64,000 bases of DNA from Strigamia acuminata (GCA_949358305.1 OX442316.1:19279293-19343292); one strand, 5' to 3'; shown: positions 10,844 to 21,376, counted from the stretch's first letter. Translations and numbers: made by a program. The notes: a model not told the origin generated them from the letters alone.

Positions 10844-11666
10844 GAACTAGTTCCGTGCTGCTGAAGAAGAAATTTTGTTGACTAATACCTGACATGAGTG
10901 CTTTGCACTCGAAATAGCGTATAATTAATTATTAACCGCGATCGCTCACACGATCGTATTTTTTTTCCTTGTTAATTTGTTTTCGAGGTGCGAGCGCAGA
11001 CTTCACGTCGCCTCGCGTCTCGAAAATTCCTCATGACTTGAGTCACGAGCGAGACAATGGGCTCGAGCCATAGATAATTTTATGACAAGGGGAGAATATT
11101 CTGTAAAAGAATATTTTTTCTCCACAAGTAATTTGACGCATCAAATTGATGCAACTTAACATTCGTACGATGAATTTTTCGGTGTGTTGGATAAATTTAA
11201 TTTGACTTTAACTTTTTTAAAAATTAGACAAAGTCCGACTTCGGAATAATTCTTTATTAGGTTTATTTATTTAATAACATTTCGACAAGCACATTTATTG
11301 TGCGATTTTAGTAATAATTTACACCCGACGAATTCTTTTTACGAATGACTGATAATTATTAATTTAATTATTAGTAATGTTCTAATTAATGTTAGAATTA
11401 ATTTGAAGTAAAATCTGATGATAAGAATCCAGATTAAAGGCTCGATTCCGTCTCGCTGTGCGTTTTGGACATGAGACAGATTTTTCACGTGATGACTTCT
11501 CTTTTTCTATCCGACGAGGGACAATTCGTCCTACGTTTGCACCGATAGACAGGAATCGGTCTCGACGGACGGCTGCACGTACTGGCAACGTCCCTCGAAA
11601 CCAACCATTTATCTACGTATTTAAATATTAACTTTTTATTAATTGTTTATTTCTCCATCCTTCCAG
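10820..11666 (+). other. Predicted 847-bp intron inside the retroelement
   Basis: The donor is GTAGAAGT at 10820 and the acceptor is a 16-nt pyrimidine-rich TTCTCCATCCTTCCAG ending at 11666. The interval is AT-rich, full of stops in all forward frames, and contains several TAAT-type branch-point candidates just before the acceptor, whereas both flanks are GC-richer and open. Both splice sites are phase 0. The alternative is that this is simply a 5' leader for ORF3 in an mRNA spliced from a donor near the 5' LTR, as retroviral env is. Confidence 0.5.
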
Positions 11667-14432
11667 ATGGCACTACGTAAAACATGGGGACCATTAGACC
11701 CCGCTTGCATCACTCGTGGCGGGATATTTCGAGGCGCGCTGCCCGATTTTTACCGACGATGTTTCGGCGAAGACGCCGACCCTTGGCGCCTGCGAATACT
11801 ACATTCCCGATGCATCGCCCGACGTTGGGTACGAGACTGCACGCTCCTGGATACGTTCCCGGAGGGAATGCGCGAAGGCATCGCCACAGAGTTAGCTCGT
11901 GACGATGACCCGAAATCGCCGATTTTCCACCCCGGATTGTCAAGTCAGTACACTGGCAACCCGGCGGAGGAACACGTGCTGCATGCGTGGCGAGCAGCCG
12001 AGACAGAAGAGGCCCGTGAGGCCATCTACCAGCATTATAGACAACAGCTGGTGGATACCGCTACGGCAGTGGCCGAGCGCATCCTCCAAAACGAGGGGAT
12101 GACCGCGGATGATATTCATCTGTGGTTTGAGAGGCTGCGATTGGGAGAGAGTACGCCCCAGTGGAGACCTCGGATGGGAATTTTGACGTCCCAAGCCGAG
12201 ATGTGGCAGCTCCACTACCTGGGGATTTTGGGGCCCAAGAGCAGCTACCCGCGGAAGCGCAAGCGCTCCAAAGGCGCCGGGGACAGCCAGTCGCGTTCCC
12301 CAGCGACAACCAAGAAGCAGCGTGTCGCTCAAAACACGACTGAAGGCAACGAAGCTGGGCCATCCACTAGTACGGTGCGTGACCCTTCGCAGTATTCCCG
12401 ACCGCGAATTTTCATAAACCGTCAGATTAAAGACGGTAAGGAGTGCAAGGAGGTTTGGATGTCTGGTGACGAAGAGCGAGTCTCTCGTCCCAGCACTTCT
12501 AGACGTCCGCTGACTCATCGCGAGCAGCGAAAAAAAGATCGCAAAGAGCGATACTTCGCGAGGTGCGAAGCTCGGGGCCGTCCCATCCCCGAACCCGCCT
12601 ACGCCTCCAAGAGAGCGGGTCGACGAGGTGGTAGCCAGTCAGGTGAGCGAAACGTCCCAGCGGCAGATACGCGGGACCTTCGCGAGATTCTGACTCAGAT
12701 GAAGCGGACGAAACTGACACGTTTCGATCCCGCGATGAAACACGCCAGGAAGATGGGTGTTGTCACCGACGGGAAGGTGACCCCACACGAGGTGGCAAGG
12801 TGGCTCGCAGACTACATTAATTCGCGACCACGACCCGATGGCATGCCAACCGCCATCGTGCAGCCTTCAGGCTCCGGACAACATCTCCCGGCGCTCCAAG
12901 TCGCAATGACTGGAGTGCAGACGACGGAGACGCCACCACCGCCGACGCAGCCAACACCACCGCTGCCGACGCCGACGCTGCCGACCAAGACGCAGCCGCC
13001 TCCGAACCTGCCGCCGCCGTCGTTGTTGAATTCGAGCGATCCGCCGGATTTACCCACCGACCGCTCAGTCCCTCTCCCCGTTGGACAGAGCATTGCGCAG
13101 GAATGTCGAGCCAATTTGACCGGCATTTACAGGCCGAGCCAACCCCGATCCGGTTCCTCGGCCCTGTTTTTCGAGAGGCGAGACGAAGAAGCGCGACTCG
13201 CGAGAGAAGCCGCCAATCCGACTATCTCCGAGCTCTCAGCGTTTCGCTTCGTGATGGAAGACCCAAGAGTCTCCGCGCCCGCCTTGCGAGGTGTGGATCA
13301 GGCCCAGCGATATTTCATCGAATGGGCAACGGCGATGATGAGTAAGCTCTCGTGTGCCTTCACTGCGGATTCGGAGCGATCGAATCCAGTGAATCGTCGC
13401 AGCCTACAGCTATCATTGACCAAGGTCATGATGCAGCTGCTAACCCCAGCACTCTTCGGAGAAGGGCGTCAGGCGATGGCCGCATGGTCTGTCGTGGACA
13501 GAGAGGGTGTACAGGTTCCCCGTGCACTCCTCGCAGAGTGGAGCTCCATTCTGCCCGACCCTGTGTTGACTCGGTACGAGCTAACCAGGGATGTGGTAAA
13601 CCCCGAATTTGAGGGGTACAAGTTGCGAAGCACGGCGTTTCGTTATACCTCCGCCACCTGGACAGCGGCGCCTACCCAACAACTGCGCGCCTTGACCATC
13701 CAGACGGAAGAATCGGCAGAGGATGTAGAAATGGTGATCTCGCCGACGAGCGGAGTTCCGATTCCGCCACCGATGCCTGCGGAGATATCCCCGCAAGGAC
13801 CCGCCCTGTTCGAAGTGGCGGGTAAACCAAAGCGCTTGCTGTGCCGAACGCCACCCGTCAGGTCCGTCGAGCAAACGAAGCCGACACCGCCCGGGACCTC
13901 ACCGGCCCGAGCGGCGACAACGACGCAAGCCGCTATTCCCGCGGCCACCCAGAAGCCGAAGCCGGCACCGCCTCCGCCAGACTATTACGGGCGAATCATC
14001 GAAGAGTTTCCCCATCTCTCGATGACGACGGCGACCAGGAGGTTTATCCTCGCGCAGCGGGACAAAGGCAAATCAGTCTTCATCTGGCTTCACAACCAGA
14101 TCCGGAAGACTAGAGACCTCATCTTCCACCAGAGGTTGCTGAGAGCCCACCGTGTGCCAGTGACGCCAGCGGAAGCCAATGCCATCCGGCATACGAACAC
14201 CGGCTTCTCCGCCTACATCCCGAGCGTTTGGTTACACGAGAGGACGCGTGCCCCGCATGAGCCAGTTGACGGCCATGCATTATGCTTCATTACGGAGCAT
14301 GAGGACCCCCGAGATCGGTCCTCGGCGTTAGTAGGCGATCTACCCGCGCCACCCGGCACTCAACCGCCTGTCCCTGGAGTGAGTTACGCCCAGGTGACGG
14401 ACTCAGTGTCGGGTCCCCCAGGAAAGAAGTGA
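11667..14432 (+). CDS. ORF3: long protein of unknown function in the gypsy-type element
   Basis: A 921-codon frame from the ATG at 11667 (directly after a splice-acceptor-like AG) to TGA 26 bp before the polypurine tract, in the position where env lies in errantiviruses. It does not look like an envelope protein: I see no signal peptide, no long hydrophobic segment, no furin-type site and no cysteine-rich ectodomain. Visible parts: an N-terminal Arg/Trp/Cys-containing globular-looking segment (about 1-170, including GPLDPACITRGGIF and DDIHLWFERLRLGE); a basic tract near 205-225; a second conserved-looking block containing HEVARWLADYI near 375; a proline/threonine-rich linker at about 420-465; a probably helical region at about 525-660; a further proline-rich linker near 690-780; and a C-terminal block to the end. 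The whole frame is intact and GC-rich, so it appears to be under selection. I do not recognise the family; captured gene, second structural protein and host-defence antagonist are all possible. Confidence 0.85.
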   Translation: MALRKTWGPLDPACITRGGIFRGALPDFYRRCFGEDADPWRLRILHSRCIARRWVRDCTLLDTFPEGMREGIATELARDDDPKSPIFHPGLSSQYTGNPAEEHVLHAWRAAETEEAREAIYQHYRQQLVDTATAVAERILQNEGMTADDIHLWFERLRLGESTPQWRPRMGILTSQAEMWQLHYLGILGPKSSYPRKRKRSKGAGDSQSRSPATTKKQRVAQNTTEGNEAGPSTSTVRDPSQYSRPRIFINRQIKDGKECKEVWMSGDEERVSRPSTSRRPLTHREQRKKDRKERYFARCEARGRPIPEPAYASKRAGRRGGSQSGERNVPAADTRDLREILTQMKRTKLTRFDPAMKHARKMGVVTDGKVTPHEVARWLADYINSRPRPDGMPTAIVQPSGSGQHLPALQVAMTGVQTTETPPPPTQPTPPLPTPTLPTKTQPPPNLPPPSLLNSSDPPDLPTDRSVPLPVGQSIAQECRANLTGIYRPSQPRSGSSALFFERRDEEARLAREAANPTISELSAFRFVMEDPRVSAPALRGVDQAQRYFIEWATAMMSKLSCAFTADSERSNPVNRRSLQLSLTKVMMQLLTPALFGEGRQAMAAWSVVDREGVQVPRALLAEWSSILPDPVLTRYELTRDVVNPEFEGYKLRSTAFRYTSATWTAAPTQQLRALTIQTEESAEDVEMVISPTSGVPIPPPMPAEISPQGPALFEVAGKPKRLLCRTPPVRSVEQTKPTPPGTSPARAATTTQAAIPAATQKPKPAPPPPDYYGRIIEEFPHLSMTTATRRFILAQRDKGKSVFIWLHNQIRKTRDLIFHQRLLRAHRVPVTPAEANAIRHTNTGFSAYIPSVWLHERTRAPHEPVDGHALCFITEHEDPRDRSSALVGDLPAPPGTQPPVPGVSYAQVTDSVSGPPGKK

Positions 14433-14457
14433 TCGCTCAGCCCCACGGTCTGAGCTC

Positions 14458-14468
14458 GGAGGGGGAAG
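14458..14468 (+). other. Polypurine tract of the 13.5-kb element
   Basis: GGAGGGGGAAG directly abuts the 3' LTR, the expected primer site for plus-strand synthesis. Confidence 0.85.
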
Positions 14469-15487
14469 TGTTGTGACCCGACTGGACCGGGGTCAACGAA
14501 GAGTTTCTCTCGTGACCTCGTTTCGGGTGTAAGGGGAGCCGCAAGCGCGTCTCCCTTCCCTCAGTGCATTGACATCTAGTCAATGGACAGGCGTCTGCCC
14601 TGAGGGAGTGGGGATGGCTCGTCCACCCCACCATTGGGTGATTCCGGTCACCTGTCAACCCCGCTTTGTGCAAAGGAATGTGCCTTGCACTGAGCGGGCA
14701 GAACCAACACAACCATCAAACGAGAAACACACGTAAACCCGTCGTCCTACAAGATCAGGCCCAAGTAAATATACTGGGATTGACCAAGGACAAAGGACAA
14801 TTTACCGTGAGTACGTTTGGTCAGTGTCAAACTCCGCAGAGTAACCTGCGAGATAAGATTACCACACTATTTTAGCACACCAGCTAGAAATAGTAAAAAC
14901 CACTCCAGTTTAGCGAGTTGTGCAGACAAACGGTCGCACAAGCCTAAACTGCAGTAAAACCACGACGAGCGTTCCCGCCGCTGTGTGACCGCCGGGAGCC
15001 AGAAGAGTCCGCCGCTGTGTGATCGCCGGACACCACACAAAAACCTAGACAACAGCCCGAAGTAAGCCTTTTAACTAAGCATTCACTCGCGCCCGACCAG
15101 CGTGAGCCCGAAGGACCAGCCAGAGACGAGCCGAGGACGCCATATTGCCACGCCGGCCCAAGACGACACCACGTTGCCACAACGAGGACGCCATCTTGGA
15201 CACGACCGAGACAACAGACGACCTCGCCGATTCCAGCCAGCTTTCATCATACCTTTACCTTTCCATTTCCCTTCACCCATTCCGATTTACCTTTTACCTA
15301 CCTTTTATATATATATATATATAAGATATATCTGTACATTGTCCCACAGAATAAATCTATATTATATTTTACCTTTTATATCTGTGTAATCATTTCTTTG
15401 GGTAAACCGCTTGAGCAAAGCGGTAGTGAGTTAGTCGAATTAAGTAATCAACCCACGAGTTAGCGACGGTTAGAGTTGAGCGCGACA
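14469..15487 (+). repeat. 3' LTR of the 13.5-kb gypsy-type element
   Basis: A 1019-bp copy of 1985-3003 with the same TG...CA ends, followed by the AACT target duplication. I noticed no differences from the 5' copy, so the insertion is probably recent. Confidence 0.93.
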
Positions 15488-16440
15488 AACTGTTTATGGA
15501 TGAATCAGAGTGAATTCGAAGGTGAAAACCGAAGTGAACAAAGCAGGTCGGCCATTTTGAGATCAGGTTTAGTTCTGTGATGTCATACAAACTCTGTGAA
15601 TTTTCATGCCTCTGGTGGGAAAATTTACAACTGCCGTTACCAAGGGAAGTTTTTTATTTCCACGGGTGTACAAGTAATTCACATTTGCATTCCACACCCT
15701 AATTAGTATAATTTAAGAAAATGAGCCAAAAAAATTATCGTAATAATAATAAAAGTTAAGGAAAAATTCATGACATTTCCTGATGCAATAAAAATAATTT
15801 TTGTCGTTTTTTTTCTTTTTTGTTTTTCTATCTTTTTCTTTCTTTCTTCGTCAAATATCGTTACAAATTAATGCGTTTAAATATCTAAAACTTGAATTTG
15901 TCATAACCAACAACAAAATCGTCAATTTTATCAACAAATTAAATAGAAAGTACGAAAAAAAAGTCGAAAACTTTCTTGGAAAGAAAAATTAAGAGGAAAA
16001 CAAAAGTGTACAATAATGATATAATAATAATAATAATAATAATTATAATAAATCAAATTCGATTTCCGTTCCAGTTGTCAACATAAGTCAAATTATATTT
16101 TTATTTTTATACACAAAAATATATACGAAACAAAAACACATAAAAATATGTGTCATCATATGTATAAATAAAAATGCATAATTTTTTTTTAAATGTTCGT
16201 CAATACTTAATTAAAGATTATGAAATTTAATGACTGACCCATGGGTTGATGATAATTTGTTTTTTGTTTCCAACAATTGCCAAATTTCACGCAACTTTTG
16301 ACCCTTAAAAATCGAAATTGTCAATTCAAAAACTCAAACATTTGTTGAAAACAAAATAAAAAAAAATAAAAAATAATAACCGAAATGAAGAAAGTCTAAC
16401 ATTTTAAATACTAAAAAAAAAAAAAAAATCTTAAGAGTAT
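15488..16440. other. AT-rich intergenic DNA
   Basis: No gene is supported. There are T-rich runs near 15810-15850, a (TAA)n-type microsatellite at about 16020-16060 and several A-runs. The small open frames are low in complexity. Confidence 0.5.
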
Positions 16441-17233
16441 TGTCACGGTCCGGTGTTCACGCGTACGAGTAGTACGCATTGTTTCCCCGTGTTGTGTTTC
16501 TAATAAACCCTAATTGTGTTCCTACCTTGTATTGTTTACATTCTGTCTTATGTTTAGCCGAATTCTCCTCATTTTCCCTCATTTCTTCCTTTCTTATCCC
16601 TTACTCACTCCTAACTTTCTTCTCTTTCTCTCACTTCTCTCTTATCTCTTCCTAGTTTTTCTATTTCTGTTTATTGTTTTGATGCGAACTCATTTGCATT
16701 TCTATTCTGGTCAGTACGCGTCGACGTTAGTCATACACTTAGTATGCACCGACTGTACTGATTGGCTCTTGACTCTTCCGTGATTGGTTGAGCTTGGATG
16801 AGTCCAAGTTTACCTTTCACCCTATTTTTCCCTTTTTTCCTCAGTTAAGCTCTGTATCCCGAACGCGTAGGTGCTCCTCGGAGCCAGTGCTCATGGCAGA
16901 GTCTTACAAGGAGACCGCAAGAGTGTGTAATTCACAATTGTTAAAATTATTGTTAAATAAAGTATTCACACGACCTGAGCAATGTTTCTTTCTTATATTT
17001 AAATGCACCTCTCTCTCACATTGTTACAAACAGTTACAACACTCAGAATTCTTTACTGTGTGTTGAAACACCATTTTTTGATTTTTTGAGTAAAAAGGTC
17101 AAGTGTAGCACTACACTTGGTGATTAGCCTGTTCAAACCTTACTCTGGAACCCAGATAATTTGATATCACATGACATATGACATCACAACTTTGTTCATC
17201 AACATGACTGCCTGCTTGAAGGCAACAATAGCG

Positions 17234-17306
17234 TGTCGCGGTGGCCCAGTGGTTGAGGCAATGCACCAGGAATCTTTTTACACAGGTTCAAATCCTGTTG
17301 TCTCCA
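17234..17306 (+). other. tRNA-like block with pol III A and B boxes (left arm)
   Basis: TGGCCCAGTGG at 17242-17252 fits the A box and GGTTCAAATCC at 17285-17295 fits the B box. A 5-bp T stem (ACAGG/CCTGT) and a GCC/GGC D stem are present, but the acceptor ends do not pair and there is no convincing anticodon stem. This is a tRNA-derived relic of the SINE-head kind, not a working tRNA. Confidence 0.55.
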
Positions 17307-17481
17307 AAAAATTTTACTTTTATTTTTTATTTATTTTTAGCAGTAATGTTGATGTTTGATATTTTATATATGTTAAAAAATTAAAATTAATTATATTAAA
17401 ATTTTTTAAAAAACAAATATAAAATATCAAACATCAACTTTACTGCTAAAAATAAAAAAAAAATAAAAATAAAAATTTTCG

Positions 17482-17554
17482 GAGGCAACAGGATTTGAAC
17501 CTGTGTAAAAAGATTCCTGGTGCATTGCCTCAACCACTGGGCCACCGCGACACG
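17482..17554 (-). other. tRNA-like block (right arm copy)
   Basis: The mirror copy of the left-arm block. On the minus strand the B box lies at 17501-17491 and the A box at 17545-17535, with slight divergence at the 3' side. It is the same tRNA-derived relic. Confidence 0.5.
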
Positions 17555-18281
17555 CTATTGTTGCCTTCAAGCAGGCAGTCATGTTGATGAACAAAGTTGT
17601 GATGTCATATGTCATGTGATATCAAATTATCTGGGTTCCAGAGTAAGGTTTGAACAGGCTAATCACCAAGTGTAGTGCTACACTTGACCTTTTTACTCAA
17701 AAAATCAAAAAATGGTGTTTCAACACACAGTAAAGAATTCTGAGTGTTGTAACTGTTTGTAACAATGTGAGAGAGAGGTGCATTTAAATATAAGAAAGAA
17801 ACATTGCTCAGGTCGTGTGAATACTTTATTTAACAATAATTTTAACAATTGTGAATTACACACTCTTGCGGTCTCCTTGTTAGCTCACCTTTCAAAGCTC
17901 ACTCGTTGCTTTGTTTTCACCTAGTAGTTCTGAGATATGACTCTAGGTTTTCACCTCATTATTAACAGTGTTAGCTCACACTTTTATTCACTTGAACCTG
18001 TTGTTTTTCCGCTTCCTTTCGTATTGTTTTAAGCGCCGTGACGCGTCGCTATTTAGGCAGGACAAGTTTGTTTGGCTTTCAAACTGAAGTCTTTGTGTCT
18101 ATTTATTTCATGCGTTCGGCGCGTAGCTTAGTTTCGCCGCTCACAACGAGCTTTAGCTTAATTAAGCATTAGTTTGAGGTTTAGTTTAGATTTGAGTGAC
18201 CGTGCAGGCCAGTTACGCACGCGTTAGCACGCATTTCACGCTTCACTTCGACAGCGAGGCGGACGCTTGTGAGTCGGGACG

Positions 18282-18612
18282 TTACGTGTTTCGTTTAACT
18301 TCGTGTGATCTTGTGATCTGCACGATACGTTGCGGGACGCGCGTTGGGTCTTGACTCTGGTGACCGCTAAGCAAATTCTGTCCCCCCATTTTAGTGGCTC
18401 GGAATACCCGGCCAAAATAAATGTTTGTGTAAAGATCGGGATCTGGAGTGTGTGCTACCGACATAAGGCGTGCACTCACGGCTGGGCAGGTCTCGAGGAC
18501 CAGGCTCCCAAGATTTTCTGTATCGCGGCGTCTTTCAAACGCGTCCCAAACCGCTCGGGAAACGCGATTCATTACAGTATCTTCAACTGTTTTAAATCCT
18601 GAGACAATGGCG
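18282..18612 (-). other. Unassigned minus-strand open frame, exon-like
   Basis: After a CTCAG acceptor-like site (about 18600) the minus strand stays open for about 105 codons and is not low in complexity (it includes RAVWDAFERRRD and NLGSLVLETCPAV). It ends at 18282. I do not recognise it and it is not the missing C-terminus of ELL. It may belong to the old element on its left or to another host gene. Confidence 0.25.
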
Positions 18613-19184
18613 ATGAAAATACTGTGTGTTTTGCAAATAATAATGAAAAATAAAATGCCAACTTTTAATTTTTTTTTAAAAAAAAGAAAAAGAAAAAAAA
18701 TAATAATAATTTCTTTGCCTTCCTTCAAAAAAAAAAAAATAAAATAAAATAAAAAATAAAAATATTCTTTGGATTTTTTTCTTATTATTTTCTTCAATTG
18801 TCCTTTGGAATGATTTCGTGGATGAAAGTAGATTTAACCGGTTTGACGCAATTCAGTCGAATCCGTTAAGAGCAGTCCAGAAGAGAGAAAAAACGAATCA
18901 GCACCAACCAACATAACATTCGTTTTGTGTTTTAAATAAAAACAAACAAAAAACCTTGGCTAAGAGTCACACACGAACGTATTATCATAACCAATCACTA
19001 ATTTCTTAATATATGCCAGTTTTAGGTGAAGAAAGTTGAACCTTTTCTTCGCATCTTGGTAATTCTCATTCCTTTTGTTTTCTTTGTATTCTCTCAAAAT
19101 TTGGTCCTTAATTTTCTACAAAAAATTTTTTTTAAAAAAATTTAATTTAATTTAATTTAATTAAATCTAAATAATAAAATTTAC
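18613..19184. other. AT-rich gap where the ELL 3' exon is missing
   Basis: Long A- and T-runs, including an A13 tract near 18727, and TTTAA repeats near 19141-19163. The C-terminal end of the ELL occludin domain would be expected on the minus strand here, but nothing like it is readable. Confidence 0.4.
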
Positions 19185-20452
19185 TTTGCCTTCGTCGGGA
19201 CCGTCTTCGCAATTCCTTAGTCGTTCTTCAAGTAGGGCAAATCTTTTAGACACGCTTTCTATAATGGCATGCAGTTTCCGATACTCATCGTACTCAGCAT
19301 TAAAATCCGCTTTGTAATGAGCTCGTTGTTCCGCACTATTGATCACAGTATACTTTCTATCAAACCAAAACCAAAAAACATTAATCCAAACACACAAAAA
19401 ACAATAAAAACCAAAATAAAATACTTTAAATAATCGGGCACTTCGTCTTCTGATGATCCATCGTTACCATTCCGACTCCTCAAATCTGAAAAAGCCCAAA
19501 AAATGAATAAAACCCGGCAAAAAAAATGCAAAAGCTCAATTCTGACCTCTAGAATCGACGTTATCCTGATTATCAAGACTAGATGACGGAGTGGACTGGT
19601 GGGAACCGCCAGTGCTCCCATTGCACAATGCCGAAGAATTGCTTAACTGCCCATTATACCCATTGGTGTAACTCGTTTTCGATCTACTTTCGAATTTCCC
19701 GTAACTATTGATGACTTCAGAGGCCTTCGGGTAGCCGTTCGTGTATCCGTTGGAGTCCGCACCCTTAACACAATCGTTTTTGTCGCTCGCGTTGATTTAA
19801 CTATTTTTCTCGTTCTTGTCGGCACTGTTGTTGTTGCAGCTGTTGTTGGCGTAGCCATTCTTTACACCGGTGTTCGCGTAGCCGTTCTGCGGTAGAAATC
19901 CGGTGGACACCGTCCGCTTGAACTCGTACACGTCGGGTTTCGTGCAACTGACGACACTGTCTTGACTAAAATCGTTCGTTCCGTCGTGTTTGTGCATTTT
20001 CGGATTCACGTCGGAACCGGGTTGCTTGTTGAAATGAGAGATCCTTTGCTTCTTGCTGGGAATCGAACCCGGGTCGATGTTCGGCCTCTTCACTGGTAAT
20101 GGAGGACTCGAGTTTGAGGAAGAAAATTCGTTACTAATTGGAGAATTTGAATTTTATGACATGCGACTAAAAAAAAATAAACAAATTAATTATTTTCTTT
20201 TTTAGAATATGAAAGAAAACACTCTCTTTCAGCAATTGTCGGTCCGTTTCGGTATAAAAAGGCCAATCTTCAAGCACTTCGCTCCACACGTGCTTAGCCA
20301 AGTCGAATTTATTATTTTTTATAATGGCCACTTGACCCAAAATGACGGCGAGACCCTTTTTGTCCTTTTCATTAATGCCATCCTTTTTTAACCTAAGTAT
20401 TAACTCCGGTTTCTTATAAGAATGTACAGCTAGTAAGTGCATTATCCTTTCC
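19185..20452 (-). pseudogene. ELL (RNA polymerase II elongation factor) gene remnant
   Basis: Four exons on the minus strand match ELL, a subunit of the super elongation complex. 20452-20223 (after TTCCAG) gives the N-terminal-domain segment ERIMHLLAVHSYKKPEL to LEDWPFYTETDRQ. 20150-19547 covers the variable linker (KRPNIDPG, SKKQRISHF). 19485-19425 gives EDEVPDYLK. 19356-19185 gives the start of the occludin-homology domain (KYTVINSAEQR, YKADFNAEYDEYRKLH). The last three exons join in phase through GTCAGA and GTATTT donors. Lesions: an in-frame TAA at 19799-19797 in the middle of an open exon, an in-frame TAA near 20139 after the second acceptor, no 5' exons for the first ~190 residues, and no 3' exon for the end of the occludin domain. 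It is therefore a truncated pseudogene or a partial duplicate. Confidence 0.82.
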
Positions 20453-20519
20453 CTGGAATAAAAAAACAATTGTAAAAACTGATCATCCGCACTAACGTCA
20501 CATTTTGCTCACAAAATTC

Positions 20520-20895
20520 CGAAAAAATTCATCTAAAATTTGACAAATTCCGAGAAAATTCATCTAAAATTTGACAAACTCCAAGAAAATTCATCTAACA
20601 TTTGACAAATTCCCAGAAAATTTATCAAAAATTGGCAAATTTCCCAAAAATTTTAATAAGTTTTAAGAAAATTTTAAAAAGTTTTGAGAAAATTCATCAA
20701 AGTTCCGAGAAAAATAATCAAAGTTCCGAGAAAAATAATCAAAATTTCGAGAAAATTAATCAAAATTTCGAGAAAATTCATCAAAATTTCGAGAAAATTA
20801 ATCAAAATTTCGAGAAAATTAATCAAAATTTCGAGAAAATTCATCAAAATTTCGAGAAAATTCATCAAAACTTCGAGAAATTTATCAAAATATTG
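20520..20895. repeat. 21-bp minisatellite
   Basis: A run of about a dozen units built on ATCAAAATTTCGAGAAAATT, period 21, is best preserved at 20684-20895 and diverges leftwards to 20520 (GACAAATTCCGAGAAAATTC types). The open frames it produces on both strands (KISRKFI-like and NFLEILM-like repeats) are by-products of the repeat. Confidence 0.85.
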
Positions 20896-21184
20896 TTCCT
20901 TATTCGGTTGTTCCGCACATGGGTCTTCAGTCATGCATTAGCCGCACGGAAACTCAGTATTCCTCTTCGGCTCCTTCGGCGAACAGTTTTCGCTCGCCCG
21001 CACATTGTCCGCTCCCGATCACATCCGAATCGTAAATCTGGTCGCATCACACCCACTGAGCATCCTTTCGTTTTCATGTCTGTCACACACGCAGCATTCA
21101 GTTGGATACCGGTGATGCCCGTGTGGTGGCTGCAGTTCCCTGTTCTGCTCTTCTCTTGGACAAGAATAATTCAATTCATCGCAT

Positions 21185-21263
21185 ATGGATGGCAAGGATC
21201 TTCTTCGGCACATCGTTGAGGAAGAACTAACAAACATGGGTTTGAAGAGGAGCACGGACTTCG
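21185..21263 (+). other. Candidate coding exon, unassigned
   Basis: ATG at 21185 opens MDGKDLLRHIVEEELTNMG and runs to GGACTTC|GTAAGT, a consensus donor at about 21262. The region 20905-21260 is GC-richer than its surroundings. I do not recognise the product and see no partner exon, so this is tentative. Confidence 0.25.
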
Positions 21264-21376
21264 TAAGTCAATTGGTAAGCACATTTCACTACTCATTTGT
21301 CAAAATGTACTTTCTGGACTTCGTAAGTCAATTGGTAAGGACATTTCACTACTCATTTGTCAAAATGTACTTTCTG
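21257..21376. repeat. 60-bp tandem duplication
   Basis: 21257-21316 and 21317-21376 are the same 60 bp except for one base (GGTAAGC against GGTAAGG), and a third partial copy follows. It duplicates the candidate donor GTAAGT of the exon on its left. Confidence 0.9.

Larger units (their letters stand above)
1985..15487 (+). mobile_element. Complete Ty3/gypsy-type LTR retrotransposon with a third ORF
   Basis: The element is bounded by two 1019-bp direct repeats that begin TGTTGTGACC and end GCGCGACA, and is flanked by the 4-bp target duplication AACT (1981-1984 and 15488-15491). Order: 5' LTR, primer-binding site, gag, pol (protease, reverse transcriptase, RNase H, integrase), a 0.5-kb hairpin-rich spacer, a short ORF, an intron-like AT-rich block, a 921-codon ORF, polypurine tract, 3' LTR. 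The pol domain order puts it in Ty3/gypsy (Metaviridae-like). At 13.5 kb it is much longer than the usual 5-8 kb. I saw no differences between the LTRs and all long frames are open, so it appears young and perhaps still competent. It landed next to decayed host fragments and shows no sign of being telomere-targeted. Confidence 0.95.
16907..17879. mobile_element. 973-bp palindromic (foldback) MITE-like element
   Basis: The sequence starting CAAGGAGACCGCAAGAGTG at 16907 returns as its reverse complement ending at 17879. The arms run about 475 bp each to an AT-rich centre near 17385-17410 and are nearly identical, with small differences such as TGTCTCC in one arm against TGCCTCC in the other. 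The element is flanked by TTA on both sides (16904-16906 and 17880-17882), a 3-bp target duplication as made by PIF/Harbinger-type transposases. It encodes no transposase, so it is non-autonomous. Each arm carries one tRNA-like block. Confidence 0.75.
16441..18281. other. Unassigned sequence split by a palindromic element; possible old LTR
   Basis: The part at 16441-16906 starts TGTCACGGTCCGGTG, a start often seen in gypsy LTRs, and holds AATAAA at about 16503. The other part, 17880-18281, continues with repeated TTAGCTCAC motifs (17880 and about 17970). With the palindrome removed and one TTA kept, the flanks join smoothly. I could not find a second copy or an end, so a solo LTR is only a suggestion. 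Confidence 0.25.

Noticed and set aside
11667-14432. ORF3 as an envelope gene of an errantivirus
   Set aside because: The position fits, but there is no signal peptide, membrane segment, cleavage site or cysteine-rich ectodomain in the translation.
17234-17306. A functional tRNA gene
   Set aside because: A and B boxes and the T stem are good, but the acceptor and anticodon stems do not form and the block lies inside a mobile palindrome in two copies.
20602-21219. 205-codon plus-strand ORF as a gene
   Set aside because: Its first half is the translation of the 21-bp minisatellite and the rest has no family resemblance.
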